Positions 1 through 14,805 of a stretch of 64,000 nt of DNA are shown here, piece by piece. The DNA is from Anadara kagoshimensis (lineage: Eukaryota; Mollusca; Bivalvia; Arcoida; Arcidae). Position numbers and translations under genes: made by a program. The notes under the pieces are model-generated. The model was not told the DNA's origin. It was given only the letters and a program-made list of their open reading frames with translations, and ran no database searches. The DNA is taken from assembly GCA_021292105.1 (NCBI GenBank), contig CM037870.1:6869058-6933057 (forward strand), read 5' to 3'. The first letter of the stretch is position 1; each line of letters starts with the position of its first letter.

Positions 1-345
1 AACATGACCCGCTGGTAGAGACCAAACACACCAGCTTCCTACTGTGAAAGAAATGCTGATAAAACCCCGATCAGCTGAGACCTTGTGTTAATGAATTGTC
101 GATAAATTCCATTCAACAAAGACCTTGCATTCATTCTTACAGGGAAAGAATTGTAGATAAACCCTAGATCAGCCAAGACCTTGCATTCATTCCTACAGTG
201 AAAGAATTATTGATAGACCCCAGATCAGCTGAGACCTTCCGTTTATTTCTACAGAGAAAGAAATGCTGATAAACCCCCATCAACTGAGACTTTTGGTTAA
301 TTCCTTCAGTGAAAGAATTGTCGATAAACCCCCATCAACCCTGTA
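1..345. repeat. Degenerate tandem repeat, unit about 57-60 bp
   Basis: About six diverged copies of a unit reading roughly gagacctt...ttcctacagtgaaagaat..gataaaccccagatca. Copies of the gagacctt part recur every 57-60 bp. The array may continue to the left of the window. It lies in intron sequence upstream of the first visible PLEKHG5 exon. Confidence 0.7.
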
Positions 346-1122
346 GATTATTATGTTAGGGATTAAGTTAACTTGAATTAAAGGCTTTACTGTCTTCAAT
401 GTCCTTGGATATTGGATTAGATAACAACAGTTCTGTAAATCTCCCTGTTATCATTTAGTGAATAAATTTTTAATAATAAAAGTTGAAATTCCACAAATTA
501 TCACATGTTCACTAAATGTATTTTTCTTGTGTAGCCATCCACTAAAATTTGATTTTGACTGAAAAGCGTAAATATTAACAGAATTAAGGCATTTTGAATA
601 TTTCTATGAAAAACTATTTTTCAAAAATTTATTACATAGAAATAGTGGGGGAAGGGGGGCTACAAAAGAAAGTACTACATTCTTTTCTCCCTTTTTAGTT
701 CTAGATGTGTAAAAGATTCAAACATTATTTGAAAAAAATATGTTATAATAGATGAATATCCAATGGAAAGATTTCCATTTGTAAACCTCGACTAAATTTT
801 TAATATTGACTGGCAAAGCATGAAGATGAGAGAATAAAGTGATTTTGAACTTTTCTGTATAAACAATTTTAATTTTTGTATAAAATTTAATTTGTAGGGG
901 ATACAAAGTGAAGTCAAATCATTACATCAAAAGAAACAAAATCCAAGTTCAATGCTGTTAATTTTTTGAGTTTAATATAATGAAAATATAGTAAAGAAAA
1001 TTTTGAGTTATCTCCCTTAGAACAACAGCTGTCTACAAATTGTTCATCAAACATTTTTTTCCAAAAACTTCTTTTCTATTGATTTTTAATGTATAATCAT
1101 TTGATTATTTTTATTTTTTCAG
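346..1122. other. Intron with two copies of a dispersed repeat
   Basis: No coding signal. Copies of a dispersed repeat (tccactaaaatttgattttgactgaaaag...acaaaag) occupy about 535-690 and 770-905. Further copies are near 13550-13690 and 20618-20765. Each pairs a short 'actaaaattt' start with a purine-rich gggg run near its end. Confidence 0.5.
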
Positions 1123-1229
1123 AGAAAGATATTGATGGCAGTAATTCGTTATCAAGATCTACCAGCACCGCTCGACCAAATGGAAGCACCAAAAGTCTGT
1201 CCAACTCTAAAGGACCAAAGAACTCCGGG
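1123..1229 (+). CDS. PLEKHG5: PLEKHG5 upstream exon a (Ser-rich)
   Basis: The acceptor is ttattttttcag and the donor is GGG|gtgagt. The first two bases complete a codon from an exon to the left of the window, and the exon ends in phase 0. It encodes 35 complete codons of Ser/Asn-rich sequence (SNSLSRSTSTARPNGSTKSL). This is the first visible exon of the long isoform. Confidence 0.75.
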
Positions 1230-4200
1230 GTGAGTTTACGCTGTATAATCTGTGTGTTATATTATCATAGAAATCAGAAAAATTTCATCAAACATTTTAA
1301 GTGTTTTTGAATTATTCTAATTAGTTTAATAAAAGAATCCTACAAGACTTGCATAACAGGTGCATGTTTTATTTACTGGAAACCATTTGAATTTTTTTTA
1401 AAATTGAATTTTTAATTATTATTTTTTTTTGCATTTGTATGAAATTTTTCTGATTGATTTGAAGTGAGTTTAAAGAGGCCAGATTATCTTAACAACAGTA
1501 CAATATATATAGAACTGCATGTGTTGTTTTTTATTGCACCACTATATAATTGCAGTTTATTTGATATACAGAGAGACATCAAATTTTATACCCATACCTT
1601 AAATCACGTTAGAAAGGGGGATAACCCCTATCCCAATTTTGCACCCCTTGTTTTCCCTCCCTAAATGGTATTTATCACAGTTTGGTTGAAAAATCTTCAA
1701 GCTTTTTCATAAATTAGTATTTAGACAATTGATTTACAAACAACAGAAATAAGAAAATATGTTATCCCAGTTGTTAACCCTTTTTTTTGGTATCCCTGCT
1801 TCGTGTCTATTTTGGTTTTAGTAATATAGGTTTTATGCAAGTTTAATTTAAAATATAAAGCATTTCCTTTATAATTTGCCTGATTCTTTCCCATTTCTTT
1901 GGTTCATTTTTCTTATTGCAAATTTCAGAGTATTTTTCCTGTTTTTCAAATACATGTATTGAGAATTTTCTACAAAAATACTTTTTCTGTTATTATATTT
2001 CATAAAAACAATGAGTTTTGCCGGATTCTGTCCCATGGCTTGGGTATTTTAATATTTTCTATTGCAAATTTCAAAGTATTTTAGTTTAAACAATATTTAT
2101 TCATCAGTAAATACAAATACTACAATACAAAACAAATCATAAACTGGATTCAAGAACAAGCGCAAGGTTATTTATACTCATCTCCAAGAAGTATTTTGCC
2201 CTCTTATCATTTGAAATATATCTGAATTTACTTCAATACAATTTCTGTTTTTATTTACTACAAAGAATATTTCGTTTCTGTATTTACAACTCTTGCTTTT
2301 TAACAACACTTCAGATAACAACGGCTGTCTTTCATTCTCTGTCTTATTTCCTTGTAGTGGTAACAAAATAATACCAAATTTTTCTTTAAAAATTTCATTT
2401 TATTTGGGAAAAATCATAGAGTTGTCTCCCTTAGGGCACCTGATATGGCAAAAATTCTAAAACATGAATGGAATATGAAAATACACTTTAAGATTTATTA
2501 GCCTGATATTCTTTGATTTTGAATGTCTTTCAATTTAAAAATCAAAAGTTAAAAAAAAATTGTTTATAAATTTTTTCTTTATTTTTTTAAAAAAATGGTT
2601 GGGGTTTTAAGGAATCTCTTAAATTGCATTATTTCTATACAATTTGTGTTATAGTTGTCATTTTAAAATGACAGCAGCATGCATTATAATATGGAATGGT
2701 ATGAGCTTAAAAAAGTAATCATTGCTTACCATCATGGTCATACACATCTTATTAGAAATTTTTCATCATTTCATTTGTTTAGTATTATCATGCATCTATG
2801 AGGAGAGCGAGTTTGCACAAATCAAATGTTCAAATAAAAAAGGCCATAACCTTACTGTCACATCACCAAAATATAAATGATGATCAGGTAGCTTTCATGT
2901 CAAAAATAGTTAAAACTATAAATATAGAATGATTTTTTTTAAATCAATGAAAAAACGTTTGTTTTCAAAATCAGTGGAAAAATTCAGCACCATTGTTTAT
3001 CACAGTGCCTTCCACAGCCTGGATTCTAATCTCACTCAGGGACAGACCCTAGTGTGGAAAAGTTTGTCATTTTGCTTGCCCAAGGTTGGTAGTTTTCCCT
3101 GGGCACTCCAATTTCCTTCACCATACTAGAAATGACGGCCTTGATATAAGGAAAATAGTCTTGATGTAAAGAGAAAAGTATTTAAAGCTACATTATTTCA
3201 CTCTATTTTAACAATCATTAACAAAACCACTTTGAAAAAATAAAACAACATTGGTGTTTTAAGATGATGCTTCAGAAGCATATAATTCTACAGAACTTTT
3301 GTTTCAAATAAAAGTACTGAAACATATTTCTCAAATTCTCATTAAACTTTCTTACCAAAATATCATTTTCATCATTATCAGCAATATTATGTTTAAAAAT
3401 GCTTAAATAGTTAATTTTGGGATGATAATTTGCTATTATGGTTAAGGGTTTATTTGTTGCTATGGTTACTATGCAGATGAGCAGAAGAGAATCATTTTTT
3501 GGGCGCACACCAGTTTTGCTTGAGACGCCACCAGTTAAGCAGCGGCGGAATTCTTTATCGTTTCCATTTTTTGCTGCCCACCCTACACCCAAGGTAGCGG
3601 GTGATCAGGGGCCACGAATGCTTGATGATATTCAGCCAGTAAGTTAGGGCAGAGCAGTTTATTGCATGTGCTGCTGCCTAGCAACCACTGCATCACTTTT
3701 CTTATCCATTTTATTTCTACATTATATAGATGTTTTACCTTACTTATCTTGCAGTACTGACCATCTCTATAACTATTCTTACCCTTATAACTTTATATAT
3801 ATATACAGATATATCTACCCCTTATTATTTATATCTAGATGTATATTTACCAATATTTAATTTATATTCTCCTTGACCTTGTGTATATATGCACCTTTTC
3901 ACTTTTTTATTAGAATTTTTTTAAAGGAAAAATAATTTTTTTTCAATGCCTATATGTGCATTAGTGTCAATATCCGATGTTATGGTTCACAATAAAAGTG
4001 TTATGATGGATGGACTTGCTGTCCAGATGAGCTACTATGTTCTTGTTATTGTTTGATGTACTACATGTGGAGCTGAGCTACATGGTTTCTCTAGCAACAT
4101 TCAAAACCATTGAGCCTAATAAGTTTGTCAGCAATGCTAAAGTGGTACGTGCCTTAATAACTTTCTCTCTATTCTATACCAGTCAATTTATAATTTTAAA

Positions 4201-7200
4201 ACTAAAATTCTGTGTTCTGGCCACAACCCATTGCTCTGAAACTTAACACAAATGATCTACATGACCCAAGGGTGTGGCATGACCTTGAAACAAGGTCATA
4301 TGTCAAAGGTTAAGGTGAATAAGGTTATGGAAGTGTTTCAATTGCAGATCTAGGTTATTAGTCTGCCTTGTATAATTTCTGCTGAGCTTCCAAGTAATAT
4401 AACAATGGCACCCAGATAAGGTCACCATTTCTCTTCATGCTTTCTACTGTCTTGAATATTAGATTAGAAACATTTTACTTTGATTGTTATATTTTTCTTT
4501 TGAACCCTTTAAGTTGAATGCCTTTACAATAAGTATAATAAGTATATATATTTATTTGTTCTTTTCATATTTTTTTTACCTTTTTTGTTTAAACCCAGCT
4601 TATTTTCATTTAAGTTTACCTTCCTTGTCCATTTAATGCAGTGGTTGTTTGCATGATATTATTTTTCGCTTTTTACACTAGAGGACACCACTGCAATCTT
4701 CTTGATTCATATTTATAGTTTCCACCATTTTCCAGATTCCCAAATTGGAATCAGTAATTTAAGTTACATTTTCAGTATTTAAGGAAAATATTCATTTATT
4801 TTTGTCTGTCCATCATAAAAGGGAACTAGGCTTATACATTTTGGAGCTCAGTTTCATTTATTAGGAGGGAAGTACAATAGAAACAGAAGAAGGCATCTTG
4901 CAGTGTCTGCCATGTTTGAATTATATGTTAGCATGTTGCTTGCTTTGATGTAATCTTGTTGTAACAGAATTATATATATGTGTATTATTTATATTGTGTG
5001 AATTGTCAGCCATCACGCTTTAACTTTCAGCTGCTTTATATATACTTAAATATATAGTACAATTCTGTCAAAAATTTAATGCTGTGCTAAAAAGTCAAAG
5101 AAGACTTAATCTTGGCTGTCGAGATGGCCAAAGTATGAAAGGCTGCCGAGATAGCATTTGCTGAAAAGCGTTGGGAATATAGCTTGATCACTAGAAGATG
5201 AGATGAAGTGCTGATTAGGCACTACCAGTAATTCGTTATGCAAGTGTTAAATTTTTGACAGATAGTACTGGAAACATGTCACATTGATATCAACTTAATA
5301 TTTTTTTTCATATGTTAACATTTATTACAGAGTCAAACCTATCAAATTTGAAATTCCATTTAAAATTAATCAAAATTTAAATGTTGTATTTGTCAAATTT
5401 TTTGCTTTCAGAACTTTGTAAGCATTATATATATAACTTATTTATTATACATTTATAATTTGAAATATATTTTATTTATTCATTGGTTAATTCTAAAAAG
5501 CTATTAAGTTTAATCTTATAACAATAGAAAGTTTGTTGCAAGTATACATTTTAAACATTTCCATATTTATACTGTTTAGTGGAAATAAAGTCCATATTGC
5601 AAATTTTTGACAGTATAAGGGAGACAACTCTCCCATTCTTGATGACAACTAAACTCAGTCTTACTCTGATATTCTTTCTACAGACAAGCAGTTTGAGAAG
5701 TCGTCGAGGTATTAACCTGTCCATTGATGATACATATCCGATACCTACAGCGTTGTCATCCTCGGTCAGTCCCGTCGGAACGTTAACATTTACAGAGGGT
5801 AAAAAAATCAAAGATAGAAGCAAGCTTACCAATCTCTTCAGTCCTTTGTCAAAGGTAAGTCTTCATACATTTAAATTACTTTAAATATATATAATGTTGT
5901 GACATTTGATTCAGATTCAAGGGCTGTGAATCCATGTCCCAGCCTGAGTGTTTGGTATGTCCTGTAGAATCTATGAAAACAGAGTCCTGAGTAAAGCAAA
6001 ACCTGTCTTAACTGAATTTCAGTAGACTCTTTGAAAACTGAACACCAAGTAAATAGAAAACATGTTTTAACTGAATTACAGTGGATTCTGAAAACATGCA
6101 ACTCCTGAGTAAACCAAAACATCTGCCTAAATTACATTATAGTGGTACCTACAGAAACAGACCCCTTAGTAAACCTGTGTAAGCCTGTAAAAAATCCTGC
6201 CTTTGAAAACCATCCCCTGAATAAACCAAACAACCTGCCTAAACTGAAGTACAGCAGAACAAGTAAAAAGAACTACAGTGGAACCTGTGAAACCCAACCC
6301 CTGAGTAAACCAAGCAACCTGTCAAAACAGAAATACAGTTTTAGGATAAGCAATAATTGCTGTTGTTTGTTACAAATATCTTGGTATTATATCTCTAGTT
6401 TTCATCAGAGTTACGAGTGTCATCATCCAGTAGTTTACAAGACTTCAGTTTTGAAGTATCCACAAAGGTAACATAAATCAGTGCAGCACTTGGGAAGGTG
6501 GTGCCTTAATGATCTAAGTGTTGGTGGTTTGGAGTAATTATCTGTTGTTCTTGAGGTGGTGACATTTGGTATGTTTAAAGTGCCGATATTTTTATGACAT
6601 CTGTCTCTTTGATAACATGGGGCCCTATGGAAATTTATTTTTCTAATTTTCTATTGCAGTTATATTGGCAATCTTATTTTCTGTGGTTTATCTAATATTT
6701 CAAAATCAATATTTTTGCATCACTAATTTTTTTATTCATTTACTTTTTTTTGCATTTGATATATTTAAACTGAAATATGCATACACATACATACTGGCTT
6801 TTGCACCCTGCATACATGTGCACTTATTTCATTCTTTCATTTCACATGCCAAAGCTGGTTGTCTTTTAATAAGTGACATGCTATATTAGATTAACTTACT
6901 GGGGTAATACTTTCTGTTATATACTCCATGCCAATTATAATATGCAAATGTTTTGAAAAATTGTTTTGTCTTTTCAATAAGTGACATAGTTTTTACACTT
7001 AACTTACTTGGATATCACTTTCTTTTATTCCCCAAACCCATTACCGGGTATATATGTAAATGTTTTGAAAAATTATTTTTCAAGGAAATGTTCAAAATTG
7101 CTTCATTCCATCATTTTTAGCCATTTCCAGTGGATATTAAAATTTCAGCAGTGGGTACTTGTAAATCCATTTCCTCCAAGTACTTGAACTTGATCTTAGT

Positions 7201-10200
7201 ATTTATTGCTTAACATCCATTAGCTTCTTGCCGATGACATTTTATAAATTCACCTTTGACCTAATGGTTTAAAATCCTTAAAATTTTTATTGGTGAAATA
7301 CCACAAAGTAATGGTACTTTCATTATCAATTAACACCTGGTGTCAGGTACAATTCCTACCTGTAAAATATGTATGATCTAGAGTGTTCTAATTTATGACC
7401 TTAACAAGCATAAAACATTAACAGGCATGTGTGAAGAAGGTGTTGACCAGTACAGCTCCGGTCAGTCACTAGATGTTATAGAGGACAGTTTTGTCAAAAT
7501 TGACACTAAATCTTCCGTGATATATGGACAATAAAGTACAAAGTCACTCCACATATGGGAAAACAAGTGGTTGTGTTAAATGTAACATATTGAACAGCCT
7601 TAAAAACATCTTAAAGTCTAATTCTTAAATAATGCTACAATTAAAGAATTATAGCGTTTACCTCATAAAATAAACTAATAAAAATATTTTGATAAGGTCA
7701 TGACCTCTGACATTTTCCTGGGACTTTGATGAATTTACATTTTATTTTATGAATTTACATTAAATTTTAAACACAAATTTATGGAAAAGTGAAGTTGAGT
7801 ATTGATGTTTTATGCCCCAGTCAAGATTTGTTTGCTTACTGATATATTGAAGCAGTCATTTCTGGGATAGTGTAGGAAACTGAAGTACCTGAGATAAAAA
7901 AGCCACCTTTTGCAAGCAAACTAGCAAACTTTCTAACACTAGGGTCTGTCCGAGTGTGAATCGAACCTGGGTGTTGATAAGCACTATGATTTGTAAGCAT
8001 GCATCTCGATATAAGTGAATGAATATTGACTGAGGTGTAGAAACACCATTACTCCACTCCACCATCCCAGAACTGACCACCTTGACATAAGTGAATGATT
8101 GAGGTGTAAAACAATACTACTCCACTCTACTTTGACCACCTCAATCTTGACTTGGGCATAAAAAAAACAATATTATCACTTGACTGCACCATTCCAGAAC
8201 TGTTCCTCTCTACTGCACCTTCCCTGAACTGACCACCCGAATATACCAGTTTGACTGGACATAGACATTATTCTTCTACTGTACTCTATGCTTTTACACT
8301 AGTTTATGAAGTCAATAAATAACAATATCATAACTTGTTCCTTGTGATATCTGTATAACCAACAAAGTAACAAAAGTATGAACTTTTTAATAAGGAAGAT
8401 GAAACATTTCAATAAAAATCTGATAAGGAAATTTGAAAAAACAAATAAGTTAGTGGATTTATTTTGCAAAACCTACTAAGAAAGCAAGGCTGTGTGTGGA
8501 CGGCGGAATTAGCGCTGACTGACTTACTATGACCGAGAGCTAAGGATTTATTTTGTGTTTACTAAGACAGACAGAATATGTCATGGATATCAATTTAATT
8601 TGATAGATCATTATTGATATATTTAGATAAATAAAATATGGTCATTTTTATATGGATTAAACATTAAAATATGATAAGTATAAAGGCGCGACACAGATGT
8701 GATGATATAGGTATATACAGATCAATATATATAAAGCATACAAGAAATATACCGCTGATGTGGAAATATATACAGTATTAGGACATGTACAATATATAAT
8801 ATAGAATTTATTAATAATTTACCATGAAATGTTGGACGTCCTTTACTGTGTGTAACACTCTAGGATATTTTTTAATTATGACATAATACAACATATGTGG
8901 GAGCATTGGGTTTGAACCCTGGCTGGGTCGGACGTCCTTTACTGTAACATTCTTAGATCCAATTTAATCAGGACATAATGATATTAATATTAGAGCATTG
9001 GTTTTGAACCCTGACTGGGTCGGATGTCCTCTTTTATTTCTGACACTTTCGGATTTTCATTAATGATTACATAATAATATGTATGAGGGAGCAGTAGGTT
9101 TGAACCCTGGCTGGGTCAGACATCCTCTATTGTTTCTAACACTCTAGGATCTTCTTTAATGATGACATAATAGTATGTATGTAGGAGTATTTTGGTTTGT
9201 AGTGTTGGTTTATGGATCACAGCACCTCTTAAAACCTAGGTTTCATTCCCACTTGGGCAGATCCTGGTATGAAAAGTTTGTTAGTTTGCATGCAAAAGGT
9301 CGGTGGTTTTCTTTGAGTGTTCTGGTTTCCTCTACCAGTTCAAAACTGACCACCTGGATATAAGTGAAAAAAATCTTGACTGGGCAGTAATACTGCATTA
9401 CTCCACTCCTATCATTTCATATCCTGAAAAAAGTTTATAAACTTCTTAGTTTTAAAAATACTTTTAGTACATTTGTACTAAGAACCTTATCTTGTCTCTT
9501 GTCAAAAAAAGTTTAAATGATACCATCCATGATCCTTATCTGGTGCACTTTTAAAGATTTTATTTTTTTTTAATTTTATTTGATAAACTCTTTTATCACA
9601 GTGATTTTAAAATGTGTTTGGGATTTTAAAAGATCAAAGTAAAAATTACTGAAGAGGAAACAACATATTATGTAAGATATTGGGTAGGGAGGGGTAATAT
9701 TAAATATCATTTGTATGGCTCTTCAATGCACATTTTCAGGTAGACTGATTACCTTTATATCACCTGAAAGGTGTGCATTCAGATCTGTAACTAAAAAAAC
9801 AGTACTGAGCCACTAAAATATAAAACCCTGTATTATATACTGTTTAATAGGTGATATACATGTATTAAACATGGGAATTATTAGTGAACACTGTTCACCC
9901 CTGAACAAGCAGTTTTACACACCTGAGCAGATCATCTGATTTCTACAGGAATGTCAATATTTACACCTGTTAATTACAATTTGGGATCTTTAGAATCAGG
10001 ATGTTGTTGTAACTTTGAGGTCGATGTTTTCCAAAAATAAGTATACAGTGACTCGGCAAAGTTCTGTCAAAAGAACAGGATCCCTCATCAGAAGAAACTC
10101 TTCACTTAGCCGCAGTAAAATTATAGCAGTAACTTATTTCTCTCAGGTATATACTACAAGGTTGTAAACTGACCGTGATCATGATGGACACTGGTCAAGA

Positions 10201-13200
10201 GAATGACCATATAGGCATTGACCACCAGCAGTGTTCAATCTAGATGGGTCTGGGCACTTGCATCATTGGCCATAAAATAATAATATTGTCCCACAAAAAT
10301 ACCATACTAACTGTAAGCCAACCCTGGACCATCTTTTTATTCCAAGTTGAATTTTGGTTAAATCAATGTCTTCCCCATTTATATTGTTTTCATTATAATG
10401 ATATTTTCAAATAAAATTTATTCATACAATTTAATTTGTACTGTTGAACCAATTTTGAAAACATGGCATGATTGGCCGACTGGTTTTTTTTTTCATGGCC
10501 TGGGCCATGATGACACTAACTGCGTTTCTGGATTGAAAACTGCTGCACTAGATTCAAATTTCCACAGTACATCTTTTAAACTCTCACTGACTTTTTCAAA
10601 TTCATAATTTTCTTTTTATAAAACATTTTTTGCATACATTTGTATTTTGTAAGAAAATGTGTCACAGATGACATTGTACAGGCTTTTACCCAAAGGTCAT
10701 ACAACCACGAATTAATACAAGTGATATAATTTTAAACAAACTTTTTAGGCTAAGGTTTTTAATAGGTAAAATAATGTATTCTTGTGGGTTATTCTTCAAA
10801 AATTATATTTCAAATACAATAAGTGCTTTTGATTTATTCCATGATTTTCTTTAGGTCAAAATATCTGCCACTCCACTTATAACTGGTGATATCTCAATAT
10901 TAGTGAAATTATTCTCGACTAAGCCGGAAAAAAACACCATTTGGTTGATAAATCATATTTTATCTTTTTGCAAATATTTTTGAGGGTATGAAGGGATTTT
11001 GATCTAACTTGGCATAATGTTCACACTGTGCATCATCCCCTGCATCATGATGTCAACTTAAAGTTTTAGTTACTTCTAGCGGTTAACATCTTTAGTGGCA
11101 TTAGATGGTGTATCTCTTTAGGCTTTTACAGTCAGGAGTTGAAATTTCAATGGAAAGTACAAAAAGAAGTCCTTCTGATACGCCCACCCACAGATGGTCT
11201 GTCAAAACCAGAATCTTGGTCCGTTTGCTTCGTTGGGGCCTTTCTGTCTCGTTGGGGCCTTTCTGTCTCGGCTGGTAGTTTGTTTTATTGTCGTATAAAC
11301 AACTAAAGTCTAACACCTTATAAATCAAACATGTTGTAGTCATTTTCTCGAAAATTAACATGCATACTTGGATGTTGGTATAAAATTAACATACTTAAAC
11401 AGATCATAAAAATAAATATGTGATGGTATTAACACCGTAACGACCTTTATAATTTACATATGACCTTGTCCTGGCATTAATGGGTTATTGTTCATTACCT
11501 GCACATGTTTTTGTAAATTTTATACGAAAATTGTTGCGAAATTAAATAGATGTGAAAAAGAGAAATTAAGATTCCCTGTTTATAACCATAGCAGAAATAA
11601 TTAACATCATATTATTACCTGATCTTCACTCATGTAGGAGGGCTCTAAATGCCACCATCTAATGTCGACATTATGTACAACATTGAAAACCTTGTTCATG
11701 TGACAAAAAAATCAAGTTATATCTTTGTGCAACTAATTGGTTGTAAACTGGTATGTTGGGTTTATTAAAGGCTTCAAAGAGTCTCATGGGTTATACCAAA
11801 AACCAAAGTTTTGAAACTCTATGGAGCCAATAGTTTCCTTAGCTATTTATAGCCCCGATATGATAAGAGCACTATGCACTATTGAAGCTTCAATAAGTTT
11901 CTGATGCCAGTAAAAAATTGCACACATATTGTTTGTTGTGGTCTAGCACTTTGAAAAGTTGTTTACTGGTATCTTAACTGTTCTAGTGTAAAAAGTTTGC
12001 TATGTTGCTTGCTAAAATAAGTGGTTTTCTGTGAACGCAACCATTTCCTCCATCATCTCAAAACTGACCTGGATGTTGTAAATCAAAGAATCTGATCAAA
12101 GGGAGATAAATACCCTTACAGTAAGGGAGTGTTTATTTGCCCTTGTAAGTTACTCGACTAAGTTGAAACCAATGTAATAAACTAGATTGATTTATCAAAA
12201 AACTGCCAGTTAATGTACCATGTTTGATGTTCATAAATAGATAAACATAAAAATCTCTCCAACCTGATGATGAAGCACAAATAAGGACTGGATCTTCATG
12301 GAGCCAGGTATAAGTGATGATGGAACGCTTGACAGATCATATGATATTTATTAAACTGTTTTTATACTTGTATTATTACGGATGATTATGCATGCAGCTG
12401 TTATAACGGTGGAGACTTGTGTACTAGGACATGGTTTTAATTATTCATTTTAAAATTTTCTCATTATGAGACAGATGGGCTGGGCGGGCAGTATTGTATG
12501 GTCAAATCAATAACCATGGTTACGGTTATTGTATTCAGGTATTGACTGGACCAAACAACTAATATTGACCCGGCCAGTTTTGGGATCTATACCCTGAATT
12601 GTATTTAGAAACGGGCTTCAATATAACAGGCTTCAATATAGATTTTATTGGGAAAACCATCAACAGTTCTATATATATGTAGTAATATATAGACGTGTAT
12701 GTAGTTTAATATGTTCAGGTAGTATTTCAGGCAGGTAAAAAGTTTTATTGTTACCTGTATATAAAGGTGTGTGTATATGAAGATTGTCTTTACTACTGCT
12801 GATAGACAGACTGGGAAAGTCAGCAATTTTCTGTGATCGGACCACGGGGGAGAGGAGGAAAGGTTATCAGATTTGAGGAATGGGAAATTATTACATAAAT
12901 ACGACAGGAAATTTTATTTTGTAAAGCAGATATCTGGTTTATGCAGAATGCATGTTAATGTGTCTTTATGAAGGTTTTCTTCACCAGTCAGGTATGACGG
13001 TGTCTTTACGATGTATGAAGGAGGACAAACTGAACATGAAGTTTTTATTCTTAATCACAAACCTGATTTAGATTTAAATGTGTACACACATAGTTTAGTT
13101 ATAATGCTGAGCCATTATTGAGTATGTGTATAAAATTGAGGGGTGGATGATCTACCAGGAGGAGTTGTCATATATCAGAGGAGTAGTCATATACTGTAGT

Positions 13201-14771
13201 CATATTTCAGAGGAGTAGTCATATATATGAGAATAGTCATATATCCGTGATTTTATGTACAAAATTTGATGATGATCTGGAAAACAATTTTTATTTGAAT
13301 TATGACAACTGGAACACTGGAAGTAAAACGTCGATCTCATCGCTCACATGTGGATCCACTCTACAGAAGATCCTGGCCTCTTTCTCCACAAAATATTATC
13401 AAATCCATAAAGGTAAATATAAATACACACAGGTGTTCCATGTTTAATTTTTGTAAAATTTGAAAATTTAAGCTTTGTGTGATGTTATAATAATGGGGTG
13501 GTGCAATTCATCAGTTTTTGATTTGGGAAATACTTCCATTTGTATAGTAACCGTCTGCTAAAATATTTTTAATTTTGGCTGAAAAGCCTTAGGATGACGG
13601 CAAGTCTAGTGAGCAAGAAAATTGTAAGTAAAACATGTATCTTACATCCAAAATGAGAGGGAGGGGGACATGTACCATAGTATTTACTTCATTTCTTCAA
13701 CCAGCGTTTGGTTCACCACTTTTCTTGAAAATTAATTAACAGATATTTATGAAACTTCACACCTTTGGGTAGTGTAGATGTGCCACTGGCTCTCATGCAC
13801 ATAGTTTGTGGAAAACATGGATTTTTCAGTTAGGATTCGTTTGGCGGACTCTTTTGAAATGCCATCCCATTTCAGTTATTATAAGTTTTTTTGAATATTT
13901 TTCACTGTATACATATAATGTCTCACCTATGTAAAACCATGATCATATAGTGTGGTCTAGTTTGTGAGTTATTGAATGGAGGTGTTGGTGTGTGATCTCA
14001 CTACAGTTTGGGTATCAATTTAATTTTTTATATGGTAGCTGCTACAGGTTCAAAGGTCATCATCTAGAACTGTGACAGATCTTCAGGGGTTTTTGTGGTT
14101 TCTTCTCACGCCCACACCTAGTGACTGGCATCTCGACCACAGTTGTAGACAGTTTGGTTTCAGTGACTCCATTTTCATAACTTAAACAAATTTGTTATTT
14201 GTATATTTCGTTAGAGTTTCAGATAAAAAAAATTTAATGTCCCATTTTCTCCTTTGATCTTGTAGTTTTTTTTAGATTTTAAATCTTTTTTAAACTTGAA
14301 ACCAAAGCAACTTTATTTATTGTTAAACATATTTTAATCATCTAAATATAATAGAACAAAAAAGTATGGTAGACTGAAATATACCCAACTGGCTAAAACT
14401 AGAACTGAATGGTACAACACAAATACAAACATTTAAGGATTGGGTCAGATTAGGAGGGGTGGGTAGATTGCTAATTTCAATAAGAAAGGCTGGGTAGACT
14501 GCAGATTTCAGCTACTTTTTAAAACTCACAATTTACGGTCATGTTGAAGAAGGTGAGTCTTGATTAAGAACATACAATCTGATACTGTAGTAATTTCAGT
14601 GAAATTTTCTTAATACTTTGATTTGACTTTGCTTGTATCTGCAATTACACACTGGAGAGAGAGAGAGGGGGGGGGGGGTTAGATGATCCGAATCCTCAGT
14701 TTACATTGAACTAGAGAAGAGGGTAATGCTAGAAAGATCCTGTTTGATGTTGTTGATTAATAAATACACAC

Positions 14772-14805
<34 letters not shown>

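Noticed and set aside
4037-4144. ATG-initiated 36-codon segment ending AAAGTG|gtacgt in phase 0, resembling another alternative first exon
   Set aside because: The product is hydrophobic and unlike the other PLEKHG5 N-terminal segments. It lies between internal exons of the long isoform, so chance is more likely.
8456-8545. GC-richer stretch (ggctgtgtgtggacggcgga) looking like an exon
   Set aside because: Frames close quickly and no acceptor/donor pair gives a compatible phase.
13247-13447. Open frame reading in a different frame across 13247-13412
   Set aside because: Its phase at the donor (one base over) does not fit the exon at 37951, whereas the ATG at 13302 in another frame does.
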